The notes beneath the pieces are model-generated. The model was not told the origin of the DNA. It did no database searches and saw only the letters and a program-made list of their open reading frames with translations. 39,979 nucleotides of DNA from an uncultured Lachnospiraceae bacterium (GTDB taxonomy: Bacteria > Bacillota > Clostridia > Lachnospirales > Lachnospiraceae), in NCBI GenBank assembly GCA_947600145.1, contig CANQGA010000005.1, forward strand, positions 1 through 39,979, read 5' to 3'. A program made the translations under genes and the position numbers. This document shows positions 7,992 to 16,384 of this stretch, one piece after another (position 1 is the stretch's first letter; each line of letters opens with the position of its first letter).

Positions 7992-10047
7992 ACAGCTCCT
8001 CCAATCCCACCGTGATGCGCTTCACGAAGTCCACGGGAACATAGATCGTACTGCCGGCCTTCATATACTCAATCTGCCGCTTCTCGCCCTCGGTGAAGGG
8101 CATCGGATAATCGAAGTCAGCCGGACTGCTGTAATCATAGAGATAGGGGCCCGTCAGCTGCTCGTCTACGAACGAAAGGTCTGTCATATAAGGTCCGAAG
8201 ACGGCTGTGATCTCTTCCCGGTACCTGCGGATATCATCCATGTGCTTTCTTCTGATACGGATCTGAAGCGTATCCGCGTCGTCATGCTCGTTGAAGTAAT
8301 TGATAATGGAAGTGCCGCGCATCACATTGCAGGCCATGCTCAGATAGCGTGAGAACTGCTGCATGGCGCCGTCGATCTCGCCGCGTATTCCTCCCATTAC
8401 TCCGTTAAAATCGCTTATCCTCTGTTTCAGGGCGCCGCGCAGGCAGTAAAGGCAAATGATCCCCACCAGCAGCATCAGAAGCAGAGAAGCCCCCACGACC
8501 GCCGAACTGGCTCCGAGATAGGAACCTGTACTGCTGTTGCCCATAAACAGCGGCACAAACCCGACCAGGAACACCGCGAGGACGGCAATGCCCGTCGCGA
8601 TCGTTGTGATCCTGGTCATTCGGGCGTCGATCTTCTCGCGGACGACCTTGTCCTCTTCCTCCATCGTCTTTCGGAACGGACCGGCGTCGCTGACATCCCG
8701 GGTCTGCACCTCTACCATGCGCAGCTCCGAATCCGCCACAAATTCTTTCACATCTTCAACCTGGAATGAGTTCATCTGCTTCGCCCTGGACGCGTCCAGG
8801 CTGTCCATGGCATGGAAGCTCTCCACAGACTTGCGCAGACCGCGGTGCACCTGCTTAAGCAGCCGGTACAGCGTCCGCTCCGACTCCAGATAGTCCGTCT
8901 CCCAGGCGTATTCTTCATTCTTCGGACAGTCAAACGAAAGCCCGATACCCTTCTTGTCCGCATAAAGTCCGCTGTCGTCAAAAGCAGCGTCCACCGTTAC
9001 GGGAACCGTGACCTGAGTGCAGTATTCCGCCTCTACATCATGATCCGTGATCTTCGCCTTTGTCTTGGATTCCAGATTCCTGATCTCCGCCTCAATGACC
9101 TCCTCCGTCGCGGCAAGCTTCGCGCTGTAGGACACCATCATCCTGCGGAGCGCATCCTCGTCATTGACGCAGTCCAGCCGGTACACCCGGTTCGGCCGCA
9201 GGCTGTCCGCCGGCACGTCGTTGCTCGCGAACAGCAGCGCCGCGTACAGAAAACGGATATAATCAAAGGTATAGTTCTGATGATCCTTCGGCAGGATATC
9301 AAAGATCAGATACCGCATCTTGTCAAAATACAGGTTCCAGTCATAGAACCGTGAATACTGGTGGGAGCTGTAGGAAGACCACGAGTAATCGATATCGCAC
9401 TGCGCGTCGCTGTAAGTGCGCATCGCGATGCAGTATACCTCCGCCGGCATATGGATCCCCAGCGACTCTTCGCCTATGATCTCCTTCTCGCGGATCTCCT
9501 CCTTGCATCTTGCCTCGTCCAGATACCCTTTAAATTCCGGGTCGCTCGCGGCCAGATTATTGTGACCCCCTGACACGACCGGCGGCTCGCAGAAATGCGT
9601 GACCAGCCGAACCAGAGGTTCCGACGCCGCCTCGCGGAAGGCGGCCGTCTTCGCCTCAAGCACAGCCTTATAGTATTCCTGTACCTTTATCCGGTACTCT
9701 TCTACGGCCTCGTCATAGGCCTTCTGCGCAGCGGCCCTGTCGTCGTCACTGTCCGATGCGGGCTTTACCTTTTTCGGCGCTTCCGGCTTCTCGGGCGCCG
9801 TATACTTCACCCGTTCAAACGGATTCCTCTGCTCAATGCCTTCCTCATCGCAGAGGATGACGACGCGCCACTGCTCATGGCGCGCCACCGTCCTCACCAG
9901 CTCCGGCACGGCGTCCCTGATCGTCTTCGCCTCACGATCCCACTGGCAGAACGCGACCTTGTCCTTATTCACGAAGGGCTTCAGAAAGATGTTATACTCA
10001 TGTATACTGTCCAAATGCGGTTTCTCCGCGATCATTACAGTAAACAC
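7984..10047 (-). CDS. Two-TM protein of unknown family in tubulin/VWA cluster
   Basis: About 687 residues from GTG 10047. I prefer this start because GGAGG lies eight bases upstream, whereas the ORF-track ATG at 10062 has that GGAGG inside its own codons. I do not recognise the family. The N-terminal 100 residues look like an alternating alpha/beta domain (WRVVILCDEE near 70). They are followed by a charged helical stretch with EAPKKVKP and a coil-like segment (about 110-165), then a mixed domain. Two hydrophobic helices lie at about 488-508 and 522-541 (ORF-track numbering) with a short Ser/Gly-rich loop between, and about 150 residues follow. The hairpin topology would put both large parts in the cytoplasm beside the tubulin-like protein. 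It lies 40 bp after that gene and overlaps the next by 8 bp, so it is co-expressed and probably an adaptor tying the tubulin-like protein to the membrane. Confidence 0.75.
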   Translation of the reverse strand: MFTVMIAEKPHLDSIHEYNIFLKPFVNKDKVAFCQWDREAKTIRDAVPELVRTVARHEQWRVVILCDEEGIEQRNPFERVKYTAPEKPEAPKKVKPASDSDDDRAAAQKAYDEAVEEYRIKVQEYYKAVLEAKTAAFREAASEPLVRLVTHFCEPPVVSGGHNNLAASDPEFKGYLDEARCKEEIREKEIIGEESLGIHMPAEVYCIAMRTYSDAQCDIDYSWSSYSSHQYSRFYDWNLYFDKMRYLIFDILPKDHQNYTFDYIRFLYAALLFASNDVPADSLRPNRVYRLDCVNDEDALRRMMVSYSAKLAATEEVIEAEIRNLESKTKAKITDHDVEAEYCTQVTVPVTVDAAFDDSGLYADKKGIGLSFDCPKNEEYAWETDYLESERTLYRLLKQVHRGLRKSVESFHAMDSLDASRAKQMNSFQVEDVKEFVADSELRMVEVQTRDVSDAGPFRKTMEEEDKVVREKIDARMTRITTIATGIAVLAVFLVGFVPLFMGNSSTGSYLGASSAVVGASLLLMLLVGIICLYCLRGALKQRISDFNGVMGGIRGEIDGAMQQFSRYLSMACNVMRGTSIINYFNEHDDADTLQIRIRRKHMDDIRRYREEITAVFGPYMTDLSFVDEQLTGPYLYDYSSPADFDYPMPFTEGEKRQIEYMKAGSTIYVPVDFVKRITVGLEELYD

Positions 10048-10086
10048 TTGGTCTACCTCCATCCATTCTTTAGTCAGACTTCGTTA

Positions 10087-13000
10087 TCATGACTCCGATG
10101 CGTTATCCTCTGTTCTGTTGATCCTGGATTCATTGATCAGTTCCCTGAGGTGCATAAGCACATCCTCAAAATCATCCGGCTCCGGCGTAATGCTCATGGC
10201 GTTGCGGATCTTGCGGTAGATCAGGTTGATCACTTCATTCTCCGACGCCTCGACGCCCATATTGAGCATCTTGTTCTTCTCGTAATTCTTCAGGAACTTC
10301 TCAAACTGCTTCTGAAGCTCGGTGCACAGCAGGAACTTGGCGTCCTGCGGCTGCTCCCACATATTCAGCTCGTCGCGCAGCACGTCGATGACCGCCTCTA
10401 CCATGGCAGCGATCTCGGACAGGAACCTCTGGCTGTTGGGCAGCGTGTTGTAGTATCCCATCGGGATCACGAACAGGCTGGCGTTGTTCTCGTTCAGGAT
10501 CGATACTTTGAAATGCTCCACCGCCTTGGCAAACATCGTGTCCTTGTAGTTGGACTTGTGGATCATGTCGCGCCTGCGGTTCTTCTCCTTGATCTTATCG
10601 ATGTCTTCCACAATGGCGGAGCTGATATACAGCGCGTCAAGCACCTCGAAGAACTCATCGCACGGCGTTCCGTTGGAGACGATCATCTCCTCCTCGCGCT
10701 CGTCGGAATTCTCATACTTGAAGACCATCTTGCCGTTGGCGGCGGCGGACAGCTTCCGGTAGCTGATGGCGTCGTAGATCAGGCCGTAGATCATCGCCTT
10801 GTGGATCTTCATGATCCGGCGGTTCTGGTAGTCGAAATCCAGCTCCGGCATCACGGCCACGGAATCCCACCTCTTGTCGATATGGGTGGAGATCATCATA
10901 TTCTTCGTGGAATCCGGCCCGATATGTCTCGAGTAGCTGGTGTAAGCGGTGTGGTAAAGGCCGGCGTTCTTCTTGCCTGTCTCCGTCTTGAGCGGGCTCG
11001 CGAACTTGTTCAGCTTGTCCGGTGTCAGGTTGTACAGGGCGTTGAAGAAATGCAGCTCATACCGGGAGATCGTGTCTACCGGTTCGCCCTTGGGGATCAG
11101 ATCGCGGATCCGGAAGGTCCTCATTCCCAGCAGCTCGCGGTTGTAAGCGCAGAGCTTGATCTCGCGGGCCTCCTCGTTGGTGATCCGCTGGATGCCGGGC
11201 GCCGAGAGGCGCTCGCCCATGGCGATCATCTCCAGGATATGGCGCTTGTTGTCCTCCGCGGTCACCTTGTCGTAGAGCTGGCCGCCCTCATCTCCCTGCT
11301 CCTCGCGCATCTTGATGCGGGCCTGCAGGCGGTTCTCCATGGCGATGGCGTCCACGATGTTGCAGTCGATCGAATCGCAGTTGGAGCGCACGCTGCTGCG
11401 GAAATACTCAAGCAGGATATCGTCAAAGATATCGATGCGTCTGTCTTCCTCGATGACGTCCGCCAGACGCACCTCGCGCTGGAAGGCGACGTTGGACTTC
11501 ACCGCGTCGAAGATCTTGCCGTTTAACTCGGAGTCCAGCAGGGCTCCCTCCTCGCTCTTGCTCCTGGTGGAATTGCTCAGTTCCTTTAAGAGATCTCTTC
11601 CGGAGCACACGTTGAAGACGGAATCGCCTTTCACAAACTGCAGGCTGTCTACCAGGTCGTCCTGTCTGCGGAGCAGGGCGGATACCTTCTCGCCGAAGGT
11701 CTGATAGAAGTCTTCAAACATCTTGTTCAGCTCACCCACGTACTCAGCGCCCAGGCGGTACGCCTCCAGTTCGGCCATCGCGTCGCCCAGGTTGGTGATG
11801 GTGCTGTAGTAATCCGTGAAGCAGGAGTTGATCGTATCGTAGATCTTCTCATAACCGCCGAGCTTCTCAAGGATATTGGGATCCTGGCCCGCGGCCTTCT
11901 CCGCCTCGCACAGCTCCTGCAGGTTCTTCTCTTTCTTCTTGCGGCTGTAGCCCGCGTCGAAGGTGCCCGCGTCGTTGGCGTCGGGAGCATACAGGTCGAG
12001 GTTGGGCATGATGATATCGTTGATCTTCGTCTGGGTGCTGATCACCCGCTTGTCCATCTCATTCTTCACCATGTAAAGGACATAGCGGGCCGCGTTGGGA
12101 TGGCAGATCTCGCCGTAGCTGTTCTTTAAAAGCGCCTCCAGCGTATATTCCTTCTTCTCATTGATCGTCTTGGATTCATTGAAGAAGATGGCCTCGGCCA
12201 TATTCTCGCCGGCCTTCTTGGCGCACATCTGGACCGCGCTCTGATAGGTCTGGAGGTTCCTGTAGTTCTCCAGCGCCTTGCCGCGCTCTTCCGGATTGTT
12301 CTTGTAGTCGATCTCCTCGGCCAGATGGTTCACTTCGTTTCTCGCGCCCAGCACCATCGTGTTCTCGCTGACCGCCTTGTGCATCTGCTCCGCCAGGGCG
12401 TTAAAATACCGCGTGACTCCCTTATTGGCGTCTTTCAGGAATTTCGCTTTCAGGTCCTTGGAGAAGGTGTCCTGAGAGGAATTCATCTTGTCAATATATA
12501 CCTCGGATCTCTTCGGGCTCTCGCTGGCGGCCAGGCCTTTCTTGCGGGCTTCCTTGATCTTAAGCTCAAACTCATTGTCATACTTGGACCACTTGGCGGC
12601 CTCTCCCTCGCCGCCGATGCTGGCCATCGCCCAGTCGTAGGCGATATAATCGGCGATATCCTCATACGGATAGCGGATCACGCCGGCGCCGATGCCGCCG
12701 AAACGGTTGCGGCCGTAGTTGCCGGGGTTGGACATCTCCTTGATGATATTGTCCTCTACGGAGAACGCCTTCTTCTGCATCGGGCCGATGTTCTGCTCAT
12801 ACAGGGCCTGGGATGCCTGCTTCTCGTACTGGCTGACGCTGATCATCGTGCTGTCCTCGGCGTTCTGTCCATCCATCAGGAAGCAGAAATCGAACGGCAG
12901 CAGGGAAAGGGACTTCAGCTCCGTGGTTCCCGGATTGGCGAAATCCATATGCAGTCCGCTGTAGCGCTTCAGATCCTCGTCGATATCCAGGAAACCGGAG

Positions 13001-13683
13001 CCCTTCATCATGAACGCGTTGATCTCCTTGATCGTAGCGTAGGCGTTGCGGCGCTGGCTCTCACGTTCCGCCATGGAATCGATCACGCTGTCCAGAGTCT
13101 CCGGCAGCAGGATCAGGGAGCGGACGATCAGGCTGGTGTTGGGATATTTCTTATTCACGTAATCCCGGATAAACATGGCAAGCGGAAGCACGATGCCGGA
13201 ACCGGTTCCGCCGGAAGCCGTGGAGACCATGACGCAGCGCATGGCCTGCTTCATCTCCTTGCCGGATTTGCGGAACAGATCGTCGACGGCGTCATACAGA
13301 CGGCTGATCTTGCCGGTCTTGATGGTGGAATTCAGCGCCAGTCTGGAGATCGCGCGCACCTGGCCCGCGCCCTCCGAGACGGTCTTATCGTACAGGACCG
13401 CGTTCTTGGGGAACCAGTTGTCAAGAGCGTCCTTGTCATAGTCCAGATAGTTGCCCACAGTCTGGGTATTGGACGTCTGCACATAGTAGATGTTCGCGCC
13501 GCTCTTGGCTACATTCGACAAGTCGTTCACATTGGTGTCCAGACAGAGGAAGTTGACGTTCTCCGACTCGCCCTTGCGGCACATCTCCGCCACGCCCTTT
13601 ACGATGCGGCTTCCGGTGCCTCCGACGCCCACAAACAGCGTCGGCGCTTCCACGACATTGTTCTTCAGGTTTTCCTTGGTCAT
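10087..13683 (-). CDS. Tubulin/FtsZ-like GTPase (Tubulin_2-type family)
   Basis: About 1198 residues, far longer than FtsZ. Residue numbers below follow the ORF track, which begins five codons earlier. The nucleotide-binding half is clear: FVGVGGTGSR (about 22-31, T1-like loop), LCLDTNVND (about 51-59), and the tubulin signature GGTGSG at about 163-168, embedded in VSTASGGTGSGI. RNAYATIKEIN further on matches the NAYAxLKEL stretch I associate with Tubulin_2 proteins. I could not assign a convincing T7 (NxDxxD) loop, so GTP hydrolysis on polymerisation is unproven. The remainder is mostly helical and of unknown function. The track start (GTG 13698) overlaps the ribosome binding site; ATG 13683 with GGAGGG seven bases upstream is better. 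The gene lies 27 bp after the VWA gene and precedes three further cluster genes. It is cytoplasmic, and the neighbours suggest membrane attachment through the VWA protein's tail or the two-TM protein. Confidence 0.88.
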   Translation of the reverse strand: MTKENLKNNVVEAPTLFVGVGGTGSRIVKGVAEMCRKGESENVNFLCLDTNVNDLSNVAKSGANIYYVQTSNTQTVGNYLDYDKDALDNWFPKNAVLYDKTVSEGAGQVRAISRLALNSTIKTGKISRLYDAVDDLFRKSGKEMKQAMRCVMVSTASGGTGSGIVLPLAMFIRDYVNKKYPNTSLIVRSLILLPETLDSVIDSMAERESQRRNAYATIKEINAFMMKGSGFLDIDEDLKRYSGLHMDFANPGTTELKSLSLLPFDFCFLMDGQNAEDSTMISVSQYEKQASQALYEQNIGPMQKKAFSVEDNIIKEMSNPGNYGRNRFGGIGAGVIRYPYEDIADYIAYDWAMASIGGEGEAAKWSKYDNEFELKIKEARKKGLAASESPKRSEVYIDKMNSSQDTFSKDLKAKFLKDANKGVTRYFNALAEQMHKAVSENTMVLGARNEVNHLAEEIDYKNNPEERGKALENYRNLQTYQSAVQMCAKKAGENMAEAIFFNESKTINEKKEYTLEALLKNSYGEICHPNAARYVLYMVKNEMDKRVISTQTKINDIIMPNLDLYAPDANDAGTFDAGYSRKKKEKNLQELCEAEKAAGQDPNILEKLGGYEKIYDTINSCFTDYYSTITNLGDAMAELEAYRLGAEYVGELNKMFEDFYQTFGEKVSALLRRQDDLVDSLQFVKGDSVFNVCSGRDLLKELSNSTRSKSEEGALLDSELNGKIFDAVKSNVAFQREVRLADVIEEDRRIDIFDDILLEYFRSSVRSNCDSIDCNIVDAIAMENRLQARIKMREEQGDEGGQLYDKVTAEDNKRHILEMIAMGERLSAPGIQRITNEEAREIKLCAYNRELLGMRTFRIRDLIPKGEPVDTISRYELHFFNALYNLTPDKLNKFASPLKTETGKKNAGLYHTAYTSYSRHIGPDSTKNMMISTHIDKRWDSVAVMPELDFDYQNRRIMKIHKAMIYGLIYDAISYRKLSAAANGKMVFKYENSDEREEEMIVSNGTPCDEFFEVLDALYISSAIVEDIDKIKEKNRRRDMIHKSNYKDTMFAKAVEHFKVSILNENNASLFVIPMGYYNTLPNSQRFLSEIAAMVEAVIDVLRDELNMWEQPQDAKFLLCTELQKQFEKFLKNYEKNKMLNMGVEASENEVINLIYRKIRNAMSITPEPDDFEDVLMHLRELINESRINRTEDNASES

Positions 13684-13710
13684 GTTCTTACCCTCCACGT
13701 TTCTTAATTA

Positions 13711-16293
13711 TTATGAATATTTTAAAGCCACCACCATAGTGAAAGTGGCTGATCCTCCGTCTCCGCTTGCGACCTCGCCCGTGATGGTGCAGACGCCGCG
13801 GTTCGTCACGCGGATGTCAAGCGGCGTGTTCGCGCGTCCTCCGGACCTTACAAGCCCTTTGCCGTCCGGGCTGCGCATGAACAGAACGCTTCCGATCTTG
13901 GCGGAATTGACCGCGTTGATGTTGCTGGCCGTAACCTTTTTGACGCTGATCGCCCGCGAGGCCGACTTGGTGATCCGGGGGCTCGCGGCCTCCAGTTCCA
14001 TCAGGACGCCGCCTTTGATCATCGGGTTCGGCGGATACTTGGGAACGCTGATCTGCAGGCTTCCCTTCTTCTTGTTGCCGCCGGAATAGGACACCGGCAC
14101 CTTGCCTTTGGTCGGCATTCCGTCCACCGTGAAGACCTTCAGCTCCGCGCTGATCGCCTTCGGGAGCCGTTTCGCGTTCAGGTAGCGCCAGATCACGAAG
14201 GCCACCAAAAAGACGATCAGGAGTCCGCAGAGGATATAGACCCATCTGGGCAGCATCTGCAGCTCTACGCTGCCGCCTCCTTCCGCCGAGATCTCACGTC
14301 CGACCACGTCCTCCGCGGCGGCCGCGGCCTTGAAGCGGAATTTGCCGGTGGTCTTCTCCCACGCCGGATCCGCGGCGATCCGGTACGCCGACTGGCCCGG
14401 AAGAAGCTCCGCTTTCAGCCCTATCTGATCGGCGACGACATCGAACCGGACCTGCTCCATCTCAGCGTCGGTCATGTCCCGGCCGTCCAGACTCAGATGA
14501 ACGACGGCGACATCCGCGTCGTCCAGCTGCGACAGGGTGAAGTATTTCTTATCCTGCTCCACTTCCATCGTCAGCACATTGGTCACGTCCTCGAGCATAA
14601 ACTGAACGCTCTCCGTGCCGGACTGGGCCGTCTGATCGTTGTCATTGACATAGGAGGCGGACACATGGATCGTGTATGGACCGCAGTCCGTATCCTGGGC
14701 GCTGCCCGCGTACTTCAGGTTCAGCGCGTAGCCGTCCGTCCCTTCGGACAGGTCACAGACGGCGTTTCCGCCCTCCAGGGAAACATTGACGTCGGTACGG
14801 TCCAGCTTATCGCCGGTGATCTGTTCTCCTTCATAGAAAATGCCGATCTGATAGCTGCCGGCCTCCTCCAGCTCCGGAAGCTGATAGACATCCTTTCCCC
14901 CCGAGACCCGGATCGACAGGTTCCCGATGGGACGCTGCGTGACGGAAAAACCGCCGGAAGGCCATCCCAGCTGCGTGCCGGTCTTGCTGATCCGGTAGCC
15001 GCTTAAGAATGTCACCTCCGCCGCGGCGTCAAGACTGTCGCCCTCCGCCAGCTCCAGCTCCAGCCCGCCGGCCTCGTAGACATGCTCGGTCTTTTCCTCG
15101 CCGTTCTTTATGTAAGTGATCACATAATCCGTTTTGCCCAACAGCGGCGAGTTCGTGGTATTGCCGCCGCTGTCCACCATGCCGTAGACGATGCGGTAAG
15201 TGCCCGGATAGAACTGGGAGCTGTCCGTTACCTGGCTGCCCTCCTCGTCAAGCAGCTTTACGGACAGATCCACATCCGGCTCGTAATACGCCGTGATGCT
15301 GCTGGCGCTGCCGGTATAGCTCAGATCATAGGTCCCTGCCGGGCAGTTCGTGTAGGTGACGATCCTGCCCTGCAGCGCCGTGTCAGCGACACATTTGCCC
15401 GTGTAGTTGCCTCCGGCGCCGTTCTCGCTGTAATGGGGCGAATAGGAACCGGTCTCCTGGCCCGCCGTATTGCCCGCGGCGTCGGTCAGCGTCACATTGT
15501 CCAGATTCTCCCCCTGGACGAACACGATCAGCTTGCTCAGCGGAATGTCGAACGTCAGCTGGCCGTTCTGCTGATTGGCCTGGGGCAGCTCGTCGCGGCC
15601 GAAGATCAGGTTGCACATGCCGCTTAAGGCCGACGGGACCTGCTGGGAGGTAGCCGTTATCCCGGAATAGAGATTCCTTCCGGCGACCTCCGGGACCTCG
15701 CTGGCATTCACGTCGATGCCCAGATAAAGGACGTTGACCTCCTGATTATACTCGGTAAGAAGCTCGGACAGCCGGGACTTCGTGTCGCCCGCCAGAGTGA
15801 GGCCGTTCTCATAGAACACCTCGCCGTCCGTCAGGACGATGAGCCATTTCTCATCCGTGTCGGCGCGAAGCAGCCCGTCGTAGGCACGCATGACCGCCTC
15901 GATATGGGTGTCGCCGGCCCTCGGCGTATAGATATCCTGGATATACCGGGCGTCCGAGGTATCGCTGATCACAAGGGGGTTTTCTTTCGTATAAGAAAGC
16001 GCGCCCACCTCGATATCGTTCATGGGATACACCTGCAGCGTATCCCCCTGATTCATCATGGCCGCGAATACCTCGATCGCATATGTAGCCTGGCACCAGG
16101 CCTTCTTTCCTCTTTCATACATGGAACCGGAATTGTCGAACACGATCGCGATGGCGTGGGTGGTATTTGCCTTGGAAATTCCGCCCGCCGCGCGGGCCGG
16201 TACAGATACCGACGTCAGGACTGCCGCCACCGCGATCCACAGACTTAACAGACTTCTTATCCTCTTATGTCCATTTCTCACTGACTTATCCAT
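13711..16293 (-). CDS. Secreted/anchored von Willebrand factor A domain protein
   Basis: 860 residues. An N-terminal signal peptide (hydrophobic at about 14-30, likely cut after ARA) is followed by a VWA domain with a full MIDAS: DNSGS at 53-57, the Thr in GDTHIE, and LTDGE. A beta-rich extracytoplasmic region of repeated Ig-like character runs from about 250 to 680. One membrane helix (about 684-705) follows, then a basic cytoplasmic tail of about 155 residues. The MIDAS would bind a metal and a protein ligand outside the membrane, while the tail could contact the tubulin-like protein encoded next. ATG 16293 has AGGGGG upstream, and a consensus promoter lies just before it, so this is the first gene of the cluster. 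The tail domain is unrecognised. Confidence 0.9.
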   Translation of the reverse strand: MDKSVRNGHKRIRSLLSLWIAVAAVLTSVSVPARAAGGISKANTTHAIAIVFDNSGSMYERGKKAWCQATYAIEVFAAMMNQGDTLQVYPMNDIEVGALSYTKENPLVISDTSDARYIQDIYTPRAGDTHIEAVMRAYDGLLRADTDEKWLIVLTDGEVFYENGLTLAGDTKSRLSELLTEYNQEVNVLYLGIDVNASEVPEVAGRNLYSGITATSQQVPSALSGMCNLIFGRDELPQANQQNGQLTFDIPLSKLIVFVQGENLDNVTLTDAAGNTAGQETGSYSPHYSENGAGGNYTGKCVADTALQGRIVTYTNCPAGTYDLSYTGSASSITAYYEPDVDLSVKLLDEEGSQVTDSSQFYPGTYRIVYGMVDSGGNTTNSPLLGKTDYVITYIKNGEEKTEHVYEAGGLELELAEGDSLDAAAEVTFLSGYRISKTGTQLGWPSGGFSVTQRPIGNLSIRVSGGKDVYQLPELEEAGSYQIGIFYEGEQITGDKLDRTDVNVSLEGGNAVCDLSEGTDGYALNLKYAGSAQDTDCGPYTIHVSASYVNDNDQTAQSGTESVQFMLEDVTNVLTMEVEQDKKYFTLSQLDDADVAVVHLSLDGRDMTDAEMEQVRFDVVADQIGLKAELLPGQSAYRIAADPAWEKTTGKFRFKAAAAAEDVVGREISAEGGGSVELQMLPRWVYILCGLLIVFLVAFVIWRYLNAKRLPKAISAELKVFTVDGMPTKGKVPVSYSGGNKKKGSLQISVPKYPPNPMIKGGVLMELEAASPRITKSASRAISVKKVTASNINAVNSAKIGSVLFMRSPDGKGLVRSGGRANTPLDIRVTNRGVCTITGEVASGDGGSATFTMVVALKYS

Positions 16294-16308
16294 AGGTACC
16301 CCCTGAAA

Positions 16309-16328
16309 AGTTCATAAAAGTTCATAAA
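16309..16328. repeat. Two adjacent 10-bp direct repeats in the VWA leader
   Basis: AGTTCATAAA occurs twice head-to-tail (16309-16318 and 16319-16328) between the -10 box and the start codon of the VWA gene. Its position would suit a repressor site or a leader-RNA element. Confidence 0.6.
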
Positions 16329-16331
16329 ATT

Positions 16332-16360
16332 ATTATAAATAGCTTTTTGATATTTTACAA
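16332..16360 (-). promoter_or_regulatory. Sigma-A promoter of the VWA/tubulin cluster
   Basis: TTGTAA (16360-16355), 17 bases, then a perfect TATAAT (16337-16332) on the minus strand. The expected start of transcription is near 16325, inside the AGTTCATAAA direct repeats. This places the VWA, tubulin-like and three following genes under one promoter, separate from the Rossmann membrane gene upstream. Confidence 0.8.
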
Positions 16361-16384
16361 GTAATATTTTAGCGTTTTAACGCG

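Noticed and set aside
10087-13683. Ordinary cell-division FtsZ
   Set aside because: About three times too long, lacks a clear T7 loop, and its neighbours are not division or cell-wall genes.
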